The notes beneath the pieces are model-generated. The model was not told the origin of the DNA. It did no database searches and saw only the letters and a program-made list of their open reading frames with translations. Shown here in pieces: positions 41,950 through 54,600 of a stretch of DNA of 64,000 nt (position 1 is its first letter; each line of letters begins with the position of its first letter). The position numbers and the translations under genes were made by a program. This DNA is from Megachile rotundata. Lineage: Eukaryota; Arthropoda; Insecta; Hymenoptera; Megachilidae. Where the stretch lies: contig NW_027473318.1 of assembly GCF_050947335.1 (NCBI RefSeq), forward strand, positions 2,604,001 to 2,668,000, in the 5' to 3' direction.

Positions 41950-43513
41950 GACTTTATGATTGTGATTGTATGATTGTATTTGGGAGATTGTATTTGGGAG
42001 ATTGTATTTGGGAGATTGTAACTGTATGATTGTGATTGTATGATTGTGATTGTATGATTGTGATTGTATGATTGTGATTGTATGATTGTGATTGTATGAT
42101 TGTGACTGTATGATTGTGATTGTATGATTGTATTTGGGTGATTGTATTTGGGAGATTGTATTTGGGAGATTGTATTTGGGAGATTGTAACTGTATGATTG
42201 TGATTGTATGATTGTGATTGTATGATTGTGATTGTATGATTGTGATTGTATGATTGTGATTGTATGATTGTGACTGTATGATTGTGATTGTATGATTGTG
42301 TTTGGGAGATTGTATTTGGGAGATTGTATTTGGGAGATTGTAACTGTATGATTGCGATTGTATGATTGTGATTGTATGATTGCGATTGTATGATTGCGGT
42401 TGTATGATTGTGATGTATGATTGTAATTGTATGATTATGATTGTATGATTGTGATTGTATGATTGTGATTGTATGATTGTATTTGGGAGATTGTATTTGG
42501 GAGATTGTAATTGTATGATTCCGATTGTATGATTGTGATTGTATGATTGCGATTGTATGATTGTGATTGTATGATTGTGATGTATGATTGTAATTGTATG
42601 ATTATGATTGTATGATTGTGATTGTATGATTGTGATGGTATGATTGTGATGGTATTATTGTGATTGTATGATTGCGATCGCATGATTGTGATTGTGTGAT
42701 TATGATTGTATGATTGTGATTGTATGATTGCGATTGTATGATTGTCATTGTATGATTATGATTGTATTTTTGTGATTTTATGATTGTGATTGTATGATTG
42801 TGATTGTATGATTGTGATTGTATGATTGCGATTGTATGAATGCGATTGTATGAATGTGATTGCATAATTGTGATTGTATGATTGTGATTGTATGATTGTG
42901 ATTGTATGATTGTGATTGTATGATTGTGATTGTATGATTGTGATTGTATGATTGTGACTGTATGATTGTGATTGTATGATTGTGTTTGGGAGATTGTATT
43001 TGGGAGATTGTATTTGGGAGATTGTAACTGTATGATTGCGATTGTATGATTGTGATTGTATGATTGCGATTGTATGATTGCGGTTGTATGATTGTGATGT
43101 ATGATTGTAATTGTATGATTATGATTGTATGATTGTGATTGTATGATTGTGATTGTATGATTGTATTTGGGAGATTGTATTTGGGAGATTGTAATTGTAT
43201 GATTCCGATTGTATGATTGTGATTGTATGATTGCGATTGTATGATTGTGATTGTATGATTGTGATGTATGATTGTAATTGTATGATTATGATTGTATGAT
43301 TGTGATTGTATGATTGTGATGGTATGATTGTGATGGTATTATTGTGATTGTATGATTGCGATCGCATGATTGTGATTGTGTGATTATGATTGTATGATTG
43401 TGATTGTATGATTGCGATTGTATGATTGTCATTGTATGATTATGATTGTATTTTTGTGATTTTATGATTGTGATTGTATGATTGTGATTGTATGATTGTG
43501 ATTGTATGATTGC
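41950..43513 (+). repeat. 1,564-bp tandem duplication, copy 2
   Basis: It repeats the internal 684-bp pair (42298 and 42982; 42517 and 43201) and so carries the fourth of four sub-copies. After about 43513 the sequence continues into GAATGCG where copy 1 had switched to GACTTTATG. A single sub-copy is found at 50.46-51.0 kb (GATTCCG at 50651). Confidence 0.88.
42133..42188 (+). repeat. Four-unit G-run cluster starting TTTGGGTG, second copy
   Basis: It is 1,564 bp from 40569 and carries the same GGGTG variant in its first unit. Confidence 0.9.
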
Positions 43514-45290
43514 GATTGTATGAATGCGATTGTATGAATGTGATTGCATAATTGTGATTGTATGATTGTGATTGTATGATTGTGATTGTATGATTGTGAT
43601 TGTATGATTGTGATTGTATGATTGTGATTGTATGATTGTAATTGTATGATTATGATTGTATGATTGTGATTGTATGATTGAGATTCTATGATTGTGATTG
43701 TATGATTGCGATTGTATGATTGTCATTGTATGATTGTGATTGTATGATTGTGATTGTATGATTGTGATTGTATGATTGTGATTGTATGATTGTGATTGTA
43801 TGATTGTGATTGTATGATTGTGATTGTATGATTGTGATTGTATGATTGTGATTGTATGATTGTGAGTGTATGATTGTGATTATATGATTGTGATTGTATG
43901 ATTGTGATAGTATGATTGTGATTGTATGATTGTGATTGCATGATTGTGATTGTATGATTGTAATTGTATGATTGTGATTGTATGATTATGATTTTATGAT
44001 TGTGATTGCATGATTGTGATTGTATGGTTGTGATTGTATGATTGTGATTGTATGATTGTGACAGTATGATTGTGATTGTATGATTGTGATTGTATGATTG
44101 TGATTGTATGATTGTGATTGTATGATTGTATTTGGGAGATTGTATTTGGGAGATTGTATTTGGGAGATTGTATTTGGGAGATTGTATTTGGGAGATTGTA
44201 ATTGTATGATTGCGATTGTATGATTGTGATTGTATGATTGCGATTGTATGATTGTGATTGTATGATTGTGATGTATGATTGTAATTGTATGATTATGATT
44301 GTATGATTGTGATTGTATGATTGTGATTGTATGATTGTATTTGGGAGATTGTATTTGGGAGATTGTAATTGTATGATTGCGATTGTATGATTGTGATTGT
44401 ATGATTGCGATTGTATGATTGTGATTGTATGATTGTGATGTATAATAGTAATTGTATGATTATGATTGTATGATTGTGATTGTATGATTGTCATGGTATG
44501 ATTGTGATGGTATGATTGTGATTGTATGATTGCGATCGTATGATTGTGATTGTATGATTATGATTGTATGATTGTGATTGTATGATTGCGATTGTATGAT
44601 TGTGATTGTATGTTTGTGATTGTATTTTTGTGATTTTATGATTGTGATTGTATGATTGTGATTGTATGATTGTGATTGTATGATTGCGATTGTATGAATG
44701 CGATTGTATGATTGTGATTGCATAATTGTGATTGTATGATTGTGATTGTATGATTGTGATTGTATGATTGTGATTGTATGATTGTGATTGTATGATTGTG
44801 ATTGTATGATTGTGATTGTATGAATGCGATTGTATGATTGTGATTGCATAATTGTGATTGTATGATTGTGATTGTATGATTGCGATTGTATGATTGTGAT
44901 TGTGTGATTGTGATGTATGATTGTAATTGTATGATTATGATTGTATGATTGTGATTGTATGATTGTCATGGTATGATTGTGATGGTATGATTGTGATTGT
45001 ATGATTGTGATTGTATGATTGTGATTGTATGATTATGGTTGTATGATTGTGATTGTATGATTATGATTTTATGATTGTGATTGTATGATTGCGATTGTAT
45101 GATTGTCATTGTATGATTATGATTGTATTTTTGTGATTTTATGATTGTGATTGTATGATTGTGATTGTATGATTGTGATTGTATGATTGCGATTGTATGA
45201 ATGCGATTGTATGAATGTTATTGCATAATTGTGATTGTATGATTGTGATTGTATGATTGTGATTGTATGATTGTGATTGTATGATTGTAA
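43514..45290 (+). repeat. Segment shared with 51.0-52.8 kb
   Basis: It aligns to 51.0-52.8 kb, with offset 7,450 at the left and 7,968 at the unusual unit TAATAGTAATTG (44443/52411). It holds a five-unit G-run cluster, a GGTTG and GACAG pair near 44024-44063, and near 45126-45290 a module with GAATGTTATTGC at 45214 that recurs at 60645. Confidence 0.78.
44131..44200 (+). repeat. Five-copy TTTGGGAG cluster
   Basis: GGG runs start every 14 bases from 44134. The matching place in the 51-kb relative has four plus six copies, so copy number in these clusters is unstable. Confidence 0.92.
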
Positions 45291-46764
45291 TTGTATGATT
45301 ATGATTGTATGATTGTGATTGTATGATTGAGATTCTATGATTGTGATTGTATGATTGCGATTGTATGATTGTCATTGTATGATTGTGATTGTATGATTGT
45401 GATTGTATGATTGTGATTGTATGATTGTGATTGTATGATTGTGATTGTATGATTGTGATTGTATGATTGTGATTGTATGATTGTGAAAGTATGATTGTGA
45501 TTGTATGATTGTGTTTGTATGATTGTGATTGTATGATTGTGATTGTATGAGTGTGATTGACTGATTGTGGTTGTGCGATTGTGATTGTACGATTGTGATT
45601 GTACGATTGTGATTGTACGATTGTGATTGTATGATTGTGATTGTATGATTATGATTGTATGATTGTGATTGCATGATTGTGATTGTATGATTGTGATTGC
45701 ATGATTTTGAATGTATGATTCTGATTGTATGATTGTGATTGTATGATTGTGATTGTATGATTGTGAGTGTATGATTGTGATTATATGATTGTGATTGTAT
45801 GATTGTGATAGTATGATTGTGATTGTATGATTGTGATTGCATGATTGTGATTGTATGATTGCAATTGTATGATTGTGATTGTATGATTATGATTCTATGA
45901 TTGTGATTGCATGATTGTGATTGTATGGCTGTGACTGTATGATTGTGATTGTATGATTGTGACAGTATGATTGTGATTGTATGATTGTGATTGTATGATT
46001 GTGATTGTATGCTTGTGATTGTATGATTGTGATTGTATGATTGTGATTGTATGATTGTATTTGGGAGATTGTATTTGGGAGATTGTATTTGGGAGATTGT
46101 AATTGTATGATTGCGATTGTATGATTGTGATTGCATGATTGTGATTGTATGATTGTGATTGTATGATTGTATTTGGGAGATTGTATTTGGGAGATTGTAA
46201 TTGTATGATTGCGATTGTATGATCGTGATTGTATGATTGCGATTGTATGATTGTGATTGTATGATTGTGATGTATGATTGTAATTGTATGATTATGATTG
46301 TATGATTGTGATTGTATGATTGTCATGGTATGATTGTGATGGTATGATTGTGATTGTATGATTGCGATCGTATGATTGTGATTGTATGATTATGATTGTA
46401 TGATTGTGATTGTATGATTGCGATTGTATGATTGTGATTGTATGTTTATGATTGTATGAATGCGATTGTATGATTGTGATTGCATAATTGTGATTGTATG
46501 ATTGTGATTGTATGATTGCGATTGTATGATTGTGATTGTATGATTGTGATGTATGATTGTAATTGTATGATTATGATTGTATGATTGTGATTGTATGATT
46601 GTCATGGTATGATTGTGATGGTATGATTGTGATTGTATGATTGTGATTGTATGATTGCGATTGTATGAATGCGATTGTATGATTGTGATTGCATAATTGT
46701 GATTGTATGATTGTGATTGTCTGATTGTGATTGTATGATTGTGAATGTATGATTGTGGTTGTAT
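45291..46764 (+). repeat. ~8.1-kb-spaced higher-order repeat, copy 2
   Basis: This is the partner of 37.19-38.8 kb. Differences include GTGACTG for GTGATTG after GGCTG (about 45931) and a shortened path at 46445, where TTTATG runs directly into GAATGCG without the T-rich unit found at 38378. Confidence 0.8.
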
Positions 46765-48219
46765 GATTGTGATTGTATGAATGCGATTGTATGATTGTGA
46801 TTGCATAATTGTGATTGTATGATTGTGTTTGTATGATTGTGATTGTATGTTTGCGATTGTATGATTGTGATGTTATGATTGTGATTGTATGATTGTGATT
46901 GTATGAGTGTGATTGTCTGATTGTGGTTGTGCGTTTGTGATTGTACGATTGTGAATGTACGATTGTGATTGTATGATTGTGGTTGTATGAATATGATTGT
47001 ATGATTGTGATTGCATGATTGTGATTGTATGATTGTGATTGTATGATTGTGATTGTATGATTGTGATTGTATGATTGTGATTGTATGATTGTGATTGTAT
47101 GAATGCGATTGTATGATTGTGATTGCATAATTGTGATTGTATGATTGTGATTGTATGATTGCGATTGTATGATTGTGATTGTATGATTGTGATGTATGAT
47201 TGTAATTGTATGATTATGATTGTATGATTGTGATTGTATGATTGTCATGGTATGATTGTGATGGTATGATTGTGATTGTATGATTGCGATCGTATGATTC
47301 TGATTGTATGATTATGGTTGTATGATTGTGATTGTATGATTGCGATTGTATGATTGTGATTGTATGTTTATGATTGTATTTTTGTGATTTTATGATTGTG
47401 ATTGTATGATTGTGATTGTATGATTGTGATTGTATGATTGCGATTGTATGAATGCGATTGTATGATTGTGATTGCATAATTGTGATTGTATGATTGTGAT
47501 TGTATGATTGTGATTGTATGATTGTGATTGTATGATTGTGGTTGTATGATTGTAATTGTATGAATGCGATTGTATGATTGTGATTGCATAATTGTGATTG
47601 TATGATTGTGATTGTATGATTGTGATTGTATGTTTGCGATTGTATGATTGTGATGTTATGATTGTGATTGTATGATTGTGATTGTATGATTGTGATTGTA
47701 TGAGTGTGATTGTCTGATTGTGGTTGTGCGTTTGTGATTGTACGATTGTGAATGTACGATTGTGATTGTATGATTGTGGTTGTATGAATATGATTGTATG
47801 ATTGTGATTGCATGATTGTGATTGTATGATTGTGATTGCATGATTTTGAATGTATGATTGTGATTGTATGATTGCGATTGTATGATTGTGATTGTATGAT
47901 TGCGATTGTATGATTGTGATTGTATGATTGTGATTGTATGATTGTGATTGTATGATTGTGATTGTATGATTGTGACTGTATGATTGTGATTGTATGATTG
48001 TGATTGTACGATTGTGATTGTATGATTGTGATTGTATGATTGTGATAGTATGATTGTGATTGTATGACTGTGATTGTATGACTGTGATTGTATGATTGTG
48101 ATTGTATGATTGTGAAAGTATGATTGTGATTCTACGATTGTGATTGTATGATTGTGATTGTATGATTGTGATTGTCTGATTGTGGTTGTGCGATTGTGAT
48201 TGTACGATTGTGATTGTAC
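46765..48219 (+). repeat. 1,455-bp tandem duplication, copy 1
   Basis: Anchors 1,455 bp apart are TGTTTGTATG 46826/48281, GAATGCG 47101/48556, GATTCTG 47296/48751 and TTCTACG 48130/49585. I saw no difference between copies in the lines compared. Only one 13-mer lies inside (near 47190), and 1,455 equals 104 x 14 minus 1. Confidence 0.9.
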
Positions 48220-49674
48220 GATTGTGATTGTATGAATGCGATTGTATGATTGTGATTGCATAATTGTGATTGTATGATTGTGTTTGTATGATTGTGATTG
48301 TATGTTTGCGATTGTATGATTGTGATGTTATGATTGTGATTGTATGATTGTGATTGTATGAGTGTGATTGTCTGATTGTGGTTGTGCGTTTGTGATTGTA
48401 CGATTGTGAATGTACGATTGTGATTGTATGATTGTGGTTGTATGAATATGATTGTATGATTGTGATTGCATGATTGTGATTGTATGATTGTGATTGTATG
48501 ATTGTGATTGTATGATTGTGATTGTATGATTGTGATTGTATGATTGTGATTGTATGAATGCGATTGTATGATTGTGATTGCATAATTGTGATTGTATGAT
48601 TGTGATTGTATGATTGCGATTGTATGATTGTGATTGTATGATTGTGATGTATGATTGTAATTGTATGATTATGATTGTATGATTGTGATTGTATGATTGT
48701 CATGGTATGATTGTGATGGTATGATTGTGATTGTATGATTGCGATCGTATGATTCTGATTGTATGATTATGGTTGTATGATTGTGATTGTATGATTGCGA
48801 TTGTATGATTGTGATTGTATGTTTATGATTGTATTTTTGTGATTTTATGATTGTGATTGTATGATTGTGATTGTATGATTGTGATTGTATGATTGCGATT
48901 GTATGAATGCGATTGTATGATTGTGATTGCATAATTGTGATTGTATGATTGTGATTGTATGATTGTGATTGTATGATTGTGATTGTATGATTGTGGTTGT
49001 ATGATTGTAATTGTATGAATGCGATTGTATGATTGTGATTGCATAATTGTGATTGTATGATTGTGATTGTATGATTGTGATTGTATGTTTGCGATTGTAT
49101 GATTGTGATGTTATGATTGTGATTGTATGATTGTGATTGTATGATTGTGATTGTATGAGTGTGATTGTCTGATTGTGGTTGTGCGTTTGTGATTGTACGA
49201 TTGTGAATGTACGATTGTGATTGTATGATTGTGGTTGTATGAATATGATTGTATGATTGTGATTGCATGATTGTGATTGTATGATTGTGATTGCATGATT
49301 TTGAATGTATGATTGTGATTGTATGATTGCGATTGTATGATTGTGATTGTATGATTGCGATTGTATGATTGTGATTGTATGATTGTGATTGTATGATTGT
49401 GATTGTATGATTGTGATTGTATGATTGTGACTGTATGATTGTGATTGTATGATTGTGATTGTACGATTGTGATTGTATGATTGTGATTGTATGATTGTGA
49501 TAGTATGATTGTGATTGTATGACTGTGATTGTATGACTGTGATTGTATGATTGTGATTGTATGATTGTGAAAGTATGATTGTGATTCTACGATTGTGATT
49601 GTATGATTGTGATTGTATGATTGTGATTGTCTGATTGTGGTTGTGCGATTGTGATTGTACGATTGTGATTGTAC
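48220..49674 (+). repeat. 1,455-bp tandem duplication, copy 2
   Basis: It abuts copy 1 exactly. After 49674 the array continues with TTATG and GCATG units, where copy 1 was followed by GAATGCG. The near-identity points to a very recent event or an assembly duplication. Confidence 0.9.
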
Positions 49675-51170
49675 GATTGTGATTGTATGATTGTGATTGT
49701 ATGATTATGATTGTATGATTGTGATTGCATGATTGTGACTGTATGATTGTGATTGCATGATTTTGAATGTATGATTGTGATTGTATGATTGTGATTGTAT
49801 GATTGTGATTGTATGATTGTGATTGTATGATTGTGATTGTATGATTGTGATTGTATGATTGTGATTGTATGATTGTGATTGTATGATTGTGATAGTATGA
49901 TTGTGATTGAGTGATTGTGATTGTATGATTGTGATTGTATGATTGTGATTGTATGATTGTATTTGGGAGATTGTATTTGGGAGATTGTATTTGGGAGATT
50001 GTATTTGGCAGATTGTAATTGTATGATTGCGATTGTATGATTGTGATCGTATGATTGCGATTGTATGATTGTGATTGTATGATTGTGATGTATGATTGTA
50101 ATTGTATGATTATGATTGTATGATTGTGACTGTATGATTGTGATTGTATGATTGCATTTGGGAGATTGTATTTGGGAGATTGTATTTGGGAGATTGTAAT
50201 TGTATGATTGCGATTGTATGATTGTGACTGTATGATTGCGATTGTATGATAGTGATTGTATGATTGTGATGTATGATTGTAATTGTATGATTGCGATGTA
50301 TGACTGTAATTGTATGATTGTGATTGTATGATTGTGATTGTATGATTGTGATTGTATGATTGTGATTGTATGATTGTGATAGTATGATTGTGATTGTATG
50401 ATTGTGACTGTATGATTGTGATTGTATGATTGTATTTGGGAGATTGTATTTGGGAGATTGTATTTGGGAGATTGTAACTGTATGATTGCGATTGTATGAT
50501 TGTGATTGTATGATTGCGATTGTATGATTGCGGTTGTATGATTGTGATGTATGATTGTAATTGTATGATTATGATTGTATGATTGTGATTGTATGATTGT
50601 GATTGTATGATTGTATTTGGGAGATTGTATTTGGGAGATTGTAATTGTATGATTCCGATTGTATGATTGTGATTGTATGATTGCGATTGTATGATTGTGA
50701 TTGTATGATTGTGATGTATGATTGTAATTGTATGATTATGATTGTATGATTGTGATTGTATGATTGTGATGGTATGATTGTGATGGTATTATTGTGATTG
50801 TATGATTGCGATCGCATGATTGTGATTGTGTGATTATGATTGTATGATTGTGATTGTATGATTGCGATTGTATGATTGTCATTGTATGATTATGATTGTA
50901 TTTTTGTGATTTTATGATTGTGATTGTATGATTGTGATTGTATGATTGTGATTGTATGATTGCGATTGTATGAATGCGATTGTATGAATGTGATTGCATA
51001 ATTGTGATTGTATGATTGTGATTGTATGATTGTGATTGTATGATTGTGATTGTATGATTGTGATTGTATGATTGTGATTGTATGATTGTAATTGTATGAT
51101 TATGATTGTATGATTGTGATTGTATGATTGAGATTCTATGATTGTGATTGTATGATTGCGATTGTATGAT
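49675..51170 (+). repeat. Copy of the 39.7-41.3 kb arrangement
   Basis: It matches 39.66-40.4 kb at an offset of 10,034 and then 40.87 kb at 9,698; the difference of 336 is 24 units. It includes the four-unit G-run cluster ending in TTTGGCAG, GCATTTGGG (50154), GCGATGTATGACTG (near 50293) and one GATTCCG module. Confidence 0.8.
49962..50017 (+). repeat. Four-unit G-run cluster ending in TTTGGCAG, second copy
   Basis: It is 10,034 bp from 39928, and the terminal GGC change is conserved. Confidence 0.9.
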
Positions 51171-51888
51171 TGTCATTGTATGATTGTGATTGTATGATTG
51201 TGATTGTATGATTGTGATTGTATGATTGTGATTGTATGATTGTGATTGTATGATTGTGATTGTATGATTGTGATTGTATGATTGTGATTGTATGATTGTG
51301 AAAGTATGATTGTGATTGTATGATTGTGATTGTATGATTGTGATTGTATGATTGTGATTGCATGAGTGTGATTGACTGATTGTGGTTGTGCGATTGTGAT
51401 TGTACGATTGTGATTGTACGATTGTGATTGTATGATTGTGATTGTATGATTATGATTGTATGATTGTGATTGCATGATTGTGATTGTATGATTGTGATTG
51501 CATGATTTTGAATGTATGATTCTGATTGTATGATTGTGATTGTATGATTGTGATTGCATGATTTTGAATGTATGATTCTGATTGTATGATTGTGATTGTA
51601 TGATTGTGATTGTATGATTGTGAGTGTATGATTGTGATTATATGATTGTGATTGTATGATTGTGATAGTATGATTGTGATTGTATGATTGTGATTGCATG
51701 ATTATGATTGTATGATTGTAATTGTATGATTGTGATTGTATGATTATGATTTTATGATTGTGATTGCATGATTGTGATTGTATGGTTGTGATTGTATGAT
51801 TGTGATTGTATGATTGTGACAGTATGATTGTGATTGTATGATTGTGATTGTATGATTGTGATTGTATGATTGTGATTGTATGATTGTA

Positions 51889-51944
51889 TTTGGGAGATTG
51901 TATTTGGGAGATTGTATTTGGGAGATTGTATTTGGGAGATTGTA
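51889..51944 (+). repeat. Four-copy TTTGGGAG cluster
   Basis: It stands about 140 bp before the six-copy cluster. The segment between them repeats the GGTTG-GACAG lead-in, so the pair looks like a local duplication with different copy numbers. Confidence 0.9.
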
Positions 51945-52084
51945 ATTGTATGATTGCGATTGTATGATTGTGATTGTATGGTTGTGATTGTATGATTGTG
52001 ATTGTATGATTGTGACAGTATGATTGTGATTGTATGATTGTGATTGTATGATTGTGATTGTATGATTGTGATTGTATGATTGTA

Positions 52085-52168
52085 TTTGGGAGATTGTATT
52101 TGGGAGATTGTATTTGGGAGATTGTATTTGGGAGATTGTATTTGGGAGATTGTATTTGGGAGATTGTA
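52085..52168 (+). repeat. Six-copy TTTGGGAGATTGTA cluster
   Basis: This is the largest such cluster in the window. GGG runs start at 52088, 52102, 52116, 52130, 52144 and 52158. It is entered by the 8-mer and followed by ATTGTA. With six G-tracts and 11-base spacers it could form a long-loop G-quadruplex, but that is not shown. Confidence 0.92.
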
Positions 52169-53942
52169 ATTGTATGATTGCGATTGTATGATTGTGATTG
52201 TATGATTGCGATTGTATGATTGTGATTGTATGATTGTGATGTATGATTGTAATTGTATGATTATGATTGTATGATTGTGATTGTATGATTGTGATTGTAT
52301 GATTGTATTTGGGAGATTGTATTTGGGAGATTGTAATTGTATGATTGCGATTGTATGATTGTGATTGTATGATTGCGATTGTATGATTGTGATTGTATGA
52401 TTGTGATGTATAATAGTAATTGTATGATTATGATTGTATGATTGTGATTGTATGATTGTCATGGTATGATTGTGATGGTATGATTGTGATTGTATGATTG
52501 CGATCGTATGATTGTGATTGTATGATTATGATTGTATGATTGTGATTGTATGATTGCGATTGTATGATTGTGATTGTATGTTTATGATTGTATTTTTGTG
52601 ATTTCATGATTGTGATTGTATGATTGTGATTGTATGATTGTGATTGTATGATTGCGATTGTATGAATGCGATTGTATGATTGTGATTGCATAATTGTGAT
52701 TGTATGATTGTGATTGTATGATTGTGATTGTATGATTGTGATTGTATGATTGTGATTGTATGATTGTGATTGTATGAATGCGATTGTATGATTGTGATTG
52801 CATAATTGTGATTGTATGATTGTGATTGTATGATTGCGATTGTATGATTGTGATTGTATGATTGTGATGTATGATTGTAATTGTATGATTATGATTGTAT
52901 GATTGTGATTGTATGATTGTCATGGTATGATTGTGATGGTATGATTGTGATTGTATGATTGTGATTGTATGATTGTGATTGTATGATTATGGTTGTATGA
53001 TTGTGATTGTATGATTGCGATTGTATGATTGTGATTGTATGTTTATGATTGTATTTTTGTGATTTTATGATTGTGATTGTATGATTGTGATTGTATGATT
53101 GTGATTGTATGATTGCGATTGTATGAATGCGATTGTATGATTGTGATTGCATAATTGTGATTGTATGATTGTGATTGTATGATTGTGATTGTATGATTGT
53201 GATTGTATGATTGTGGTTGTATGATTGTGATTGTATGAATGCGATTGTATGATTGTGATTGCATAATAGTGATTGTATGATTGTGATTGTATGATTGTGA
53301 TTGTATGTTTGCGATTGTATGATTGTGATGTTATGATTGTGATTGTATGATTGTGATTGTATGATTGTGATTGTATGAGTGTGATTGTCTGATTGTGGTT
53401 GTGCGTTTGTGATTGTACGATTGCGAATGTACGATTGTGATTGTATGATTGTGGTTGTATGAATATGATTGTATGATTGTGATTGCATGATTGTGATTGT
53501 ATGATTGTGATTGTATGATTGTGATTGTATGATTGTGATTGTATGATTGTGATTGTCTGATTGTGGTTGTGCGATTGTGATTGTATGATTGTGATTCTGT
53601 GATTGTGATTGTATGATTGTGATTGTATGATTGTGATTGTATGATTGTATTTGGGAGATTGTATTTGGGAGATTGTATTTGGGAGATTGTAATTGTATGA
53701 TTGTAATTGTATGATTATGATTGTATGATTGTGATTGTATGATTGTGATTGTATGATTGTATTTGGGAGATTGTATTTGGGAGATTGTAATTGTATGATT
53801 GCGATTGTATGATTGTGATTGTATGATTGCGATTGTATGATTGTGATTGTATGATTGTGATGTATGATTGTAATTGTATGATTATGATTGTATGATTGTG
53901 ATTGTATGATTGTGATGGTATGATTGTGATTGTATGATTGTA

Positions 53943-53998
53943 TTTGGGAGATTGTATTTGGGAGATTGTATTTGGGAGATTGTATTTGGGAGATTGTA
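53943..53998 (+). repeat. Four-copy TTTGGGAG cluster
   Basis: It follows a GATGG unit directly, with only one consensus unit and the 8-mer between them, unlike the usual cassette order. Confidence 0.9.
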
Positions 53999-54544
53999 AT
54001 TGTATGATTGCGATTGTATGATTGTGATTGTATGATTGTGTTTGTATGATTGTGATTGTATGATTGTGATTGTATGAGTGTGATTGACTGATTGTGGTTG
54101 TGCGATTGTGATTGTACGATTGTGATTGTACGATTGTGATTGTATGATTGTGATTGTATGACTATGATTGTATGATTGTGATTGCATGATTGTGATTGTA
54201 TGATTGTGATTGCATGATTTTGAATGTATGATTCTGATTGTATGATTGTGATTGTATGATTGTGATTGTATGATTGTGAGTGTATGATTGTGATTATATG
54301 ATTGTGATTGTATGATTGTGATAGTATGATTGCGATTGTATGATTGTGATTGCATGATTGTGATTGTATGATTGCAATTGTATGATTGTGATTGTATGAT
54401 CATGATTTTATGATTGTGATTGCATGATTGTGATTGTATGGTTGTGATTGTATGATTGTGATTGTATGATTGTGACAGTATGATTGTGATTGCTTGATTG
54501 TGATTGTATGATTGTGATTGTATGATTGTGATTGTATGATTCTA

Positions 54545-54600
54545 TTTGGGAGATTGTATTTGGGAGATTGTATTTGGGAGATTGTATTTGGGAGATTGTA
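54545..54600 (+). repeat. Four-copy TTTGGGAG cluster with altered entry
   Basis: The entry 8-mer reads TGATTCTA instead of TGATTGTA. A similar TCTA change lies inside the G-run cluster near 1221. Confidence 0.9.

Larger units (their letters stand above)
51171..53500 (+). repeat. Segment with the largest G-run clusters
   Basis: It starts like 43.7 kb. The unit string GCATG-GATTTTGAATG-GATTCTG is duplicated 56 bp apart (51518 and 51574). G-run clusters of four and six units follow at 51889 and 52085, separated by a repeat of the GGTTG-GACAG segment. TAATAGTAATTG (52411) and a T-rich unit with GATTTCATG (near 52600) lead into modules like those of 47.2 kb. Confidence 0.78.
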
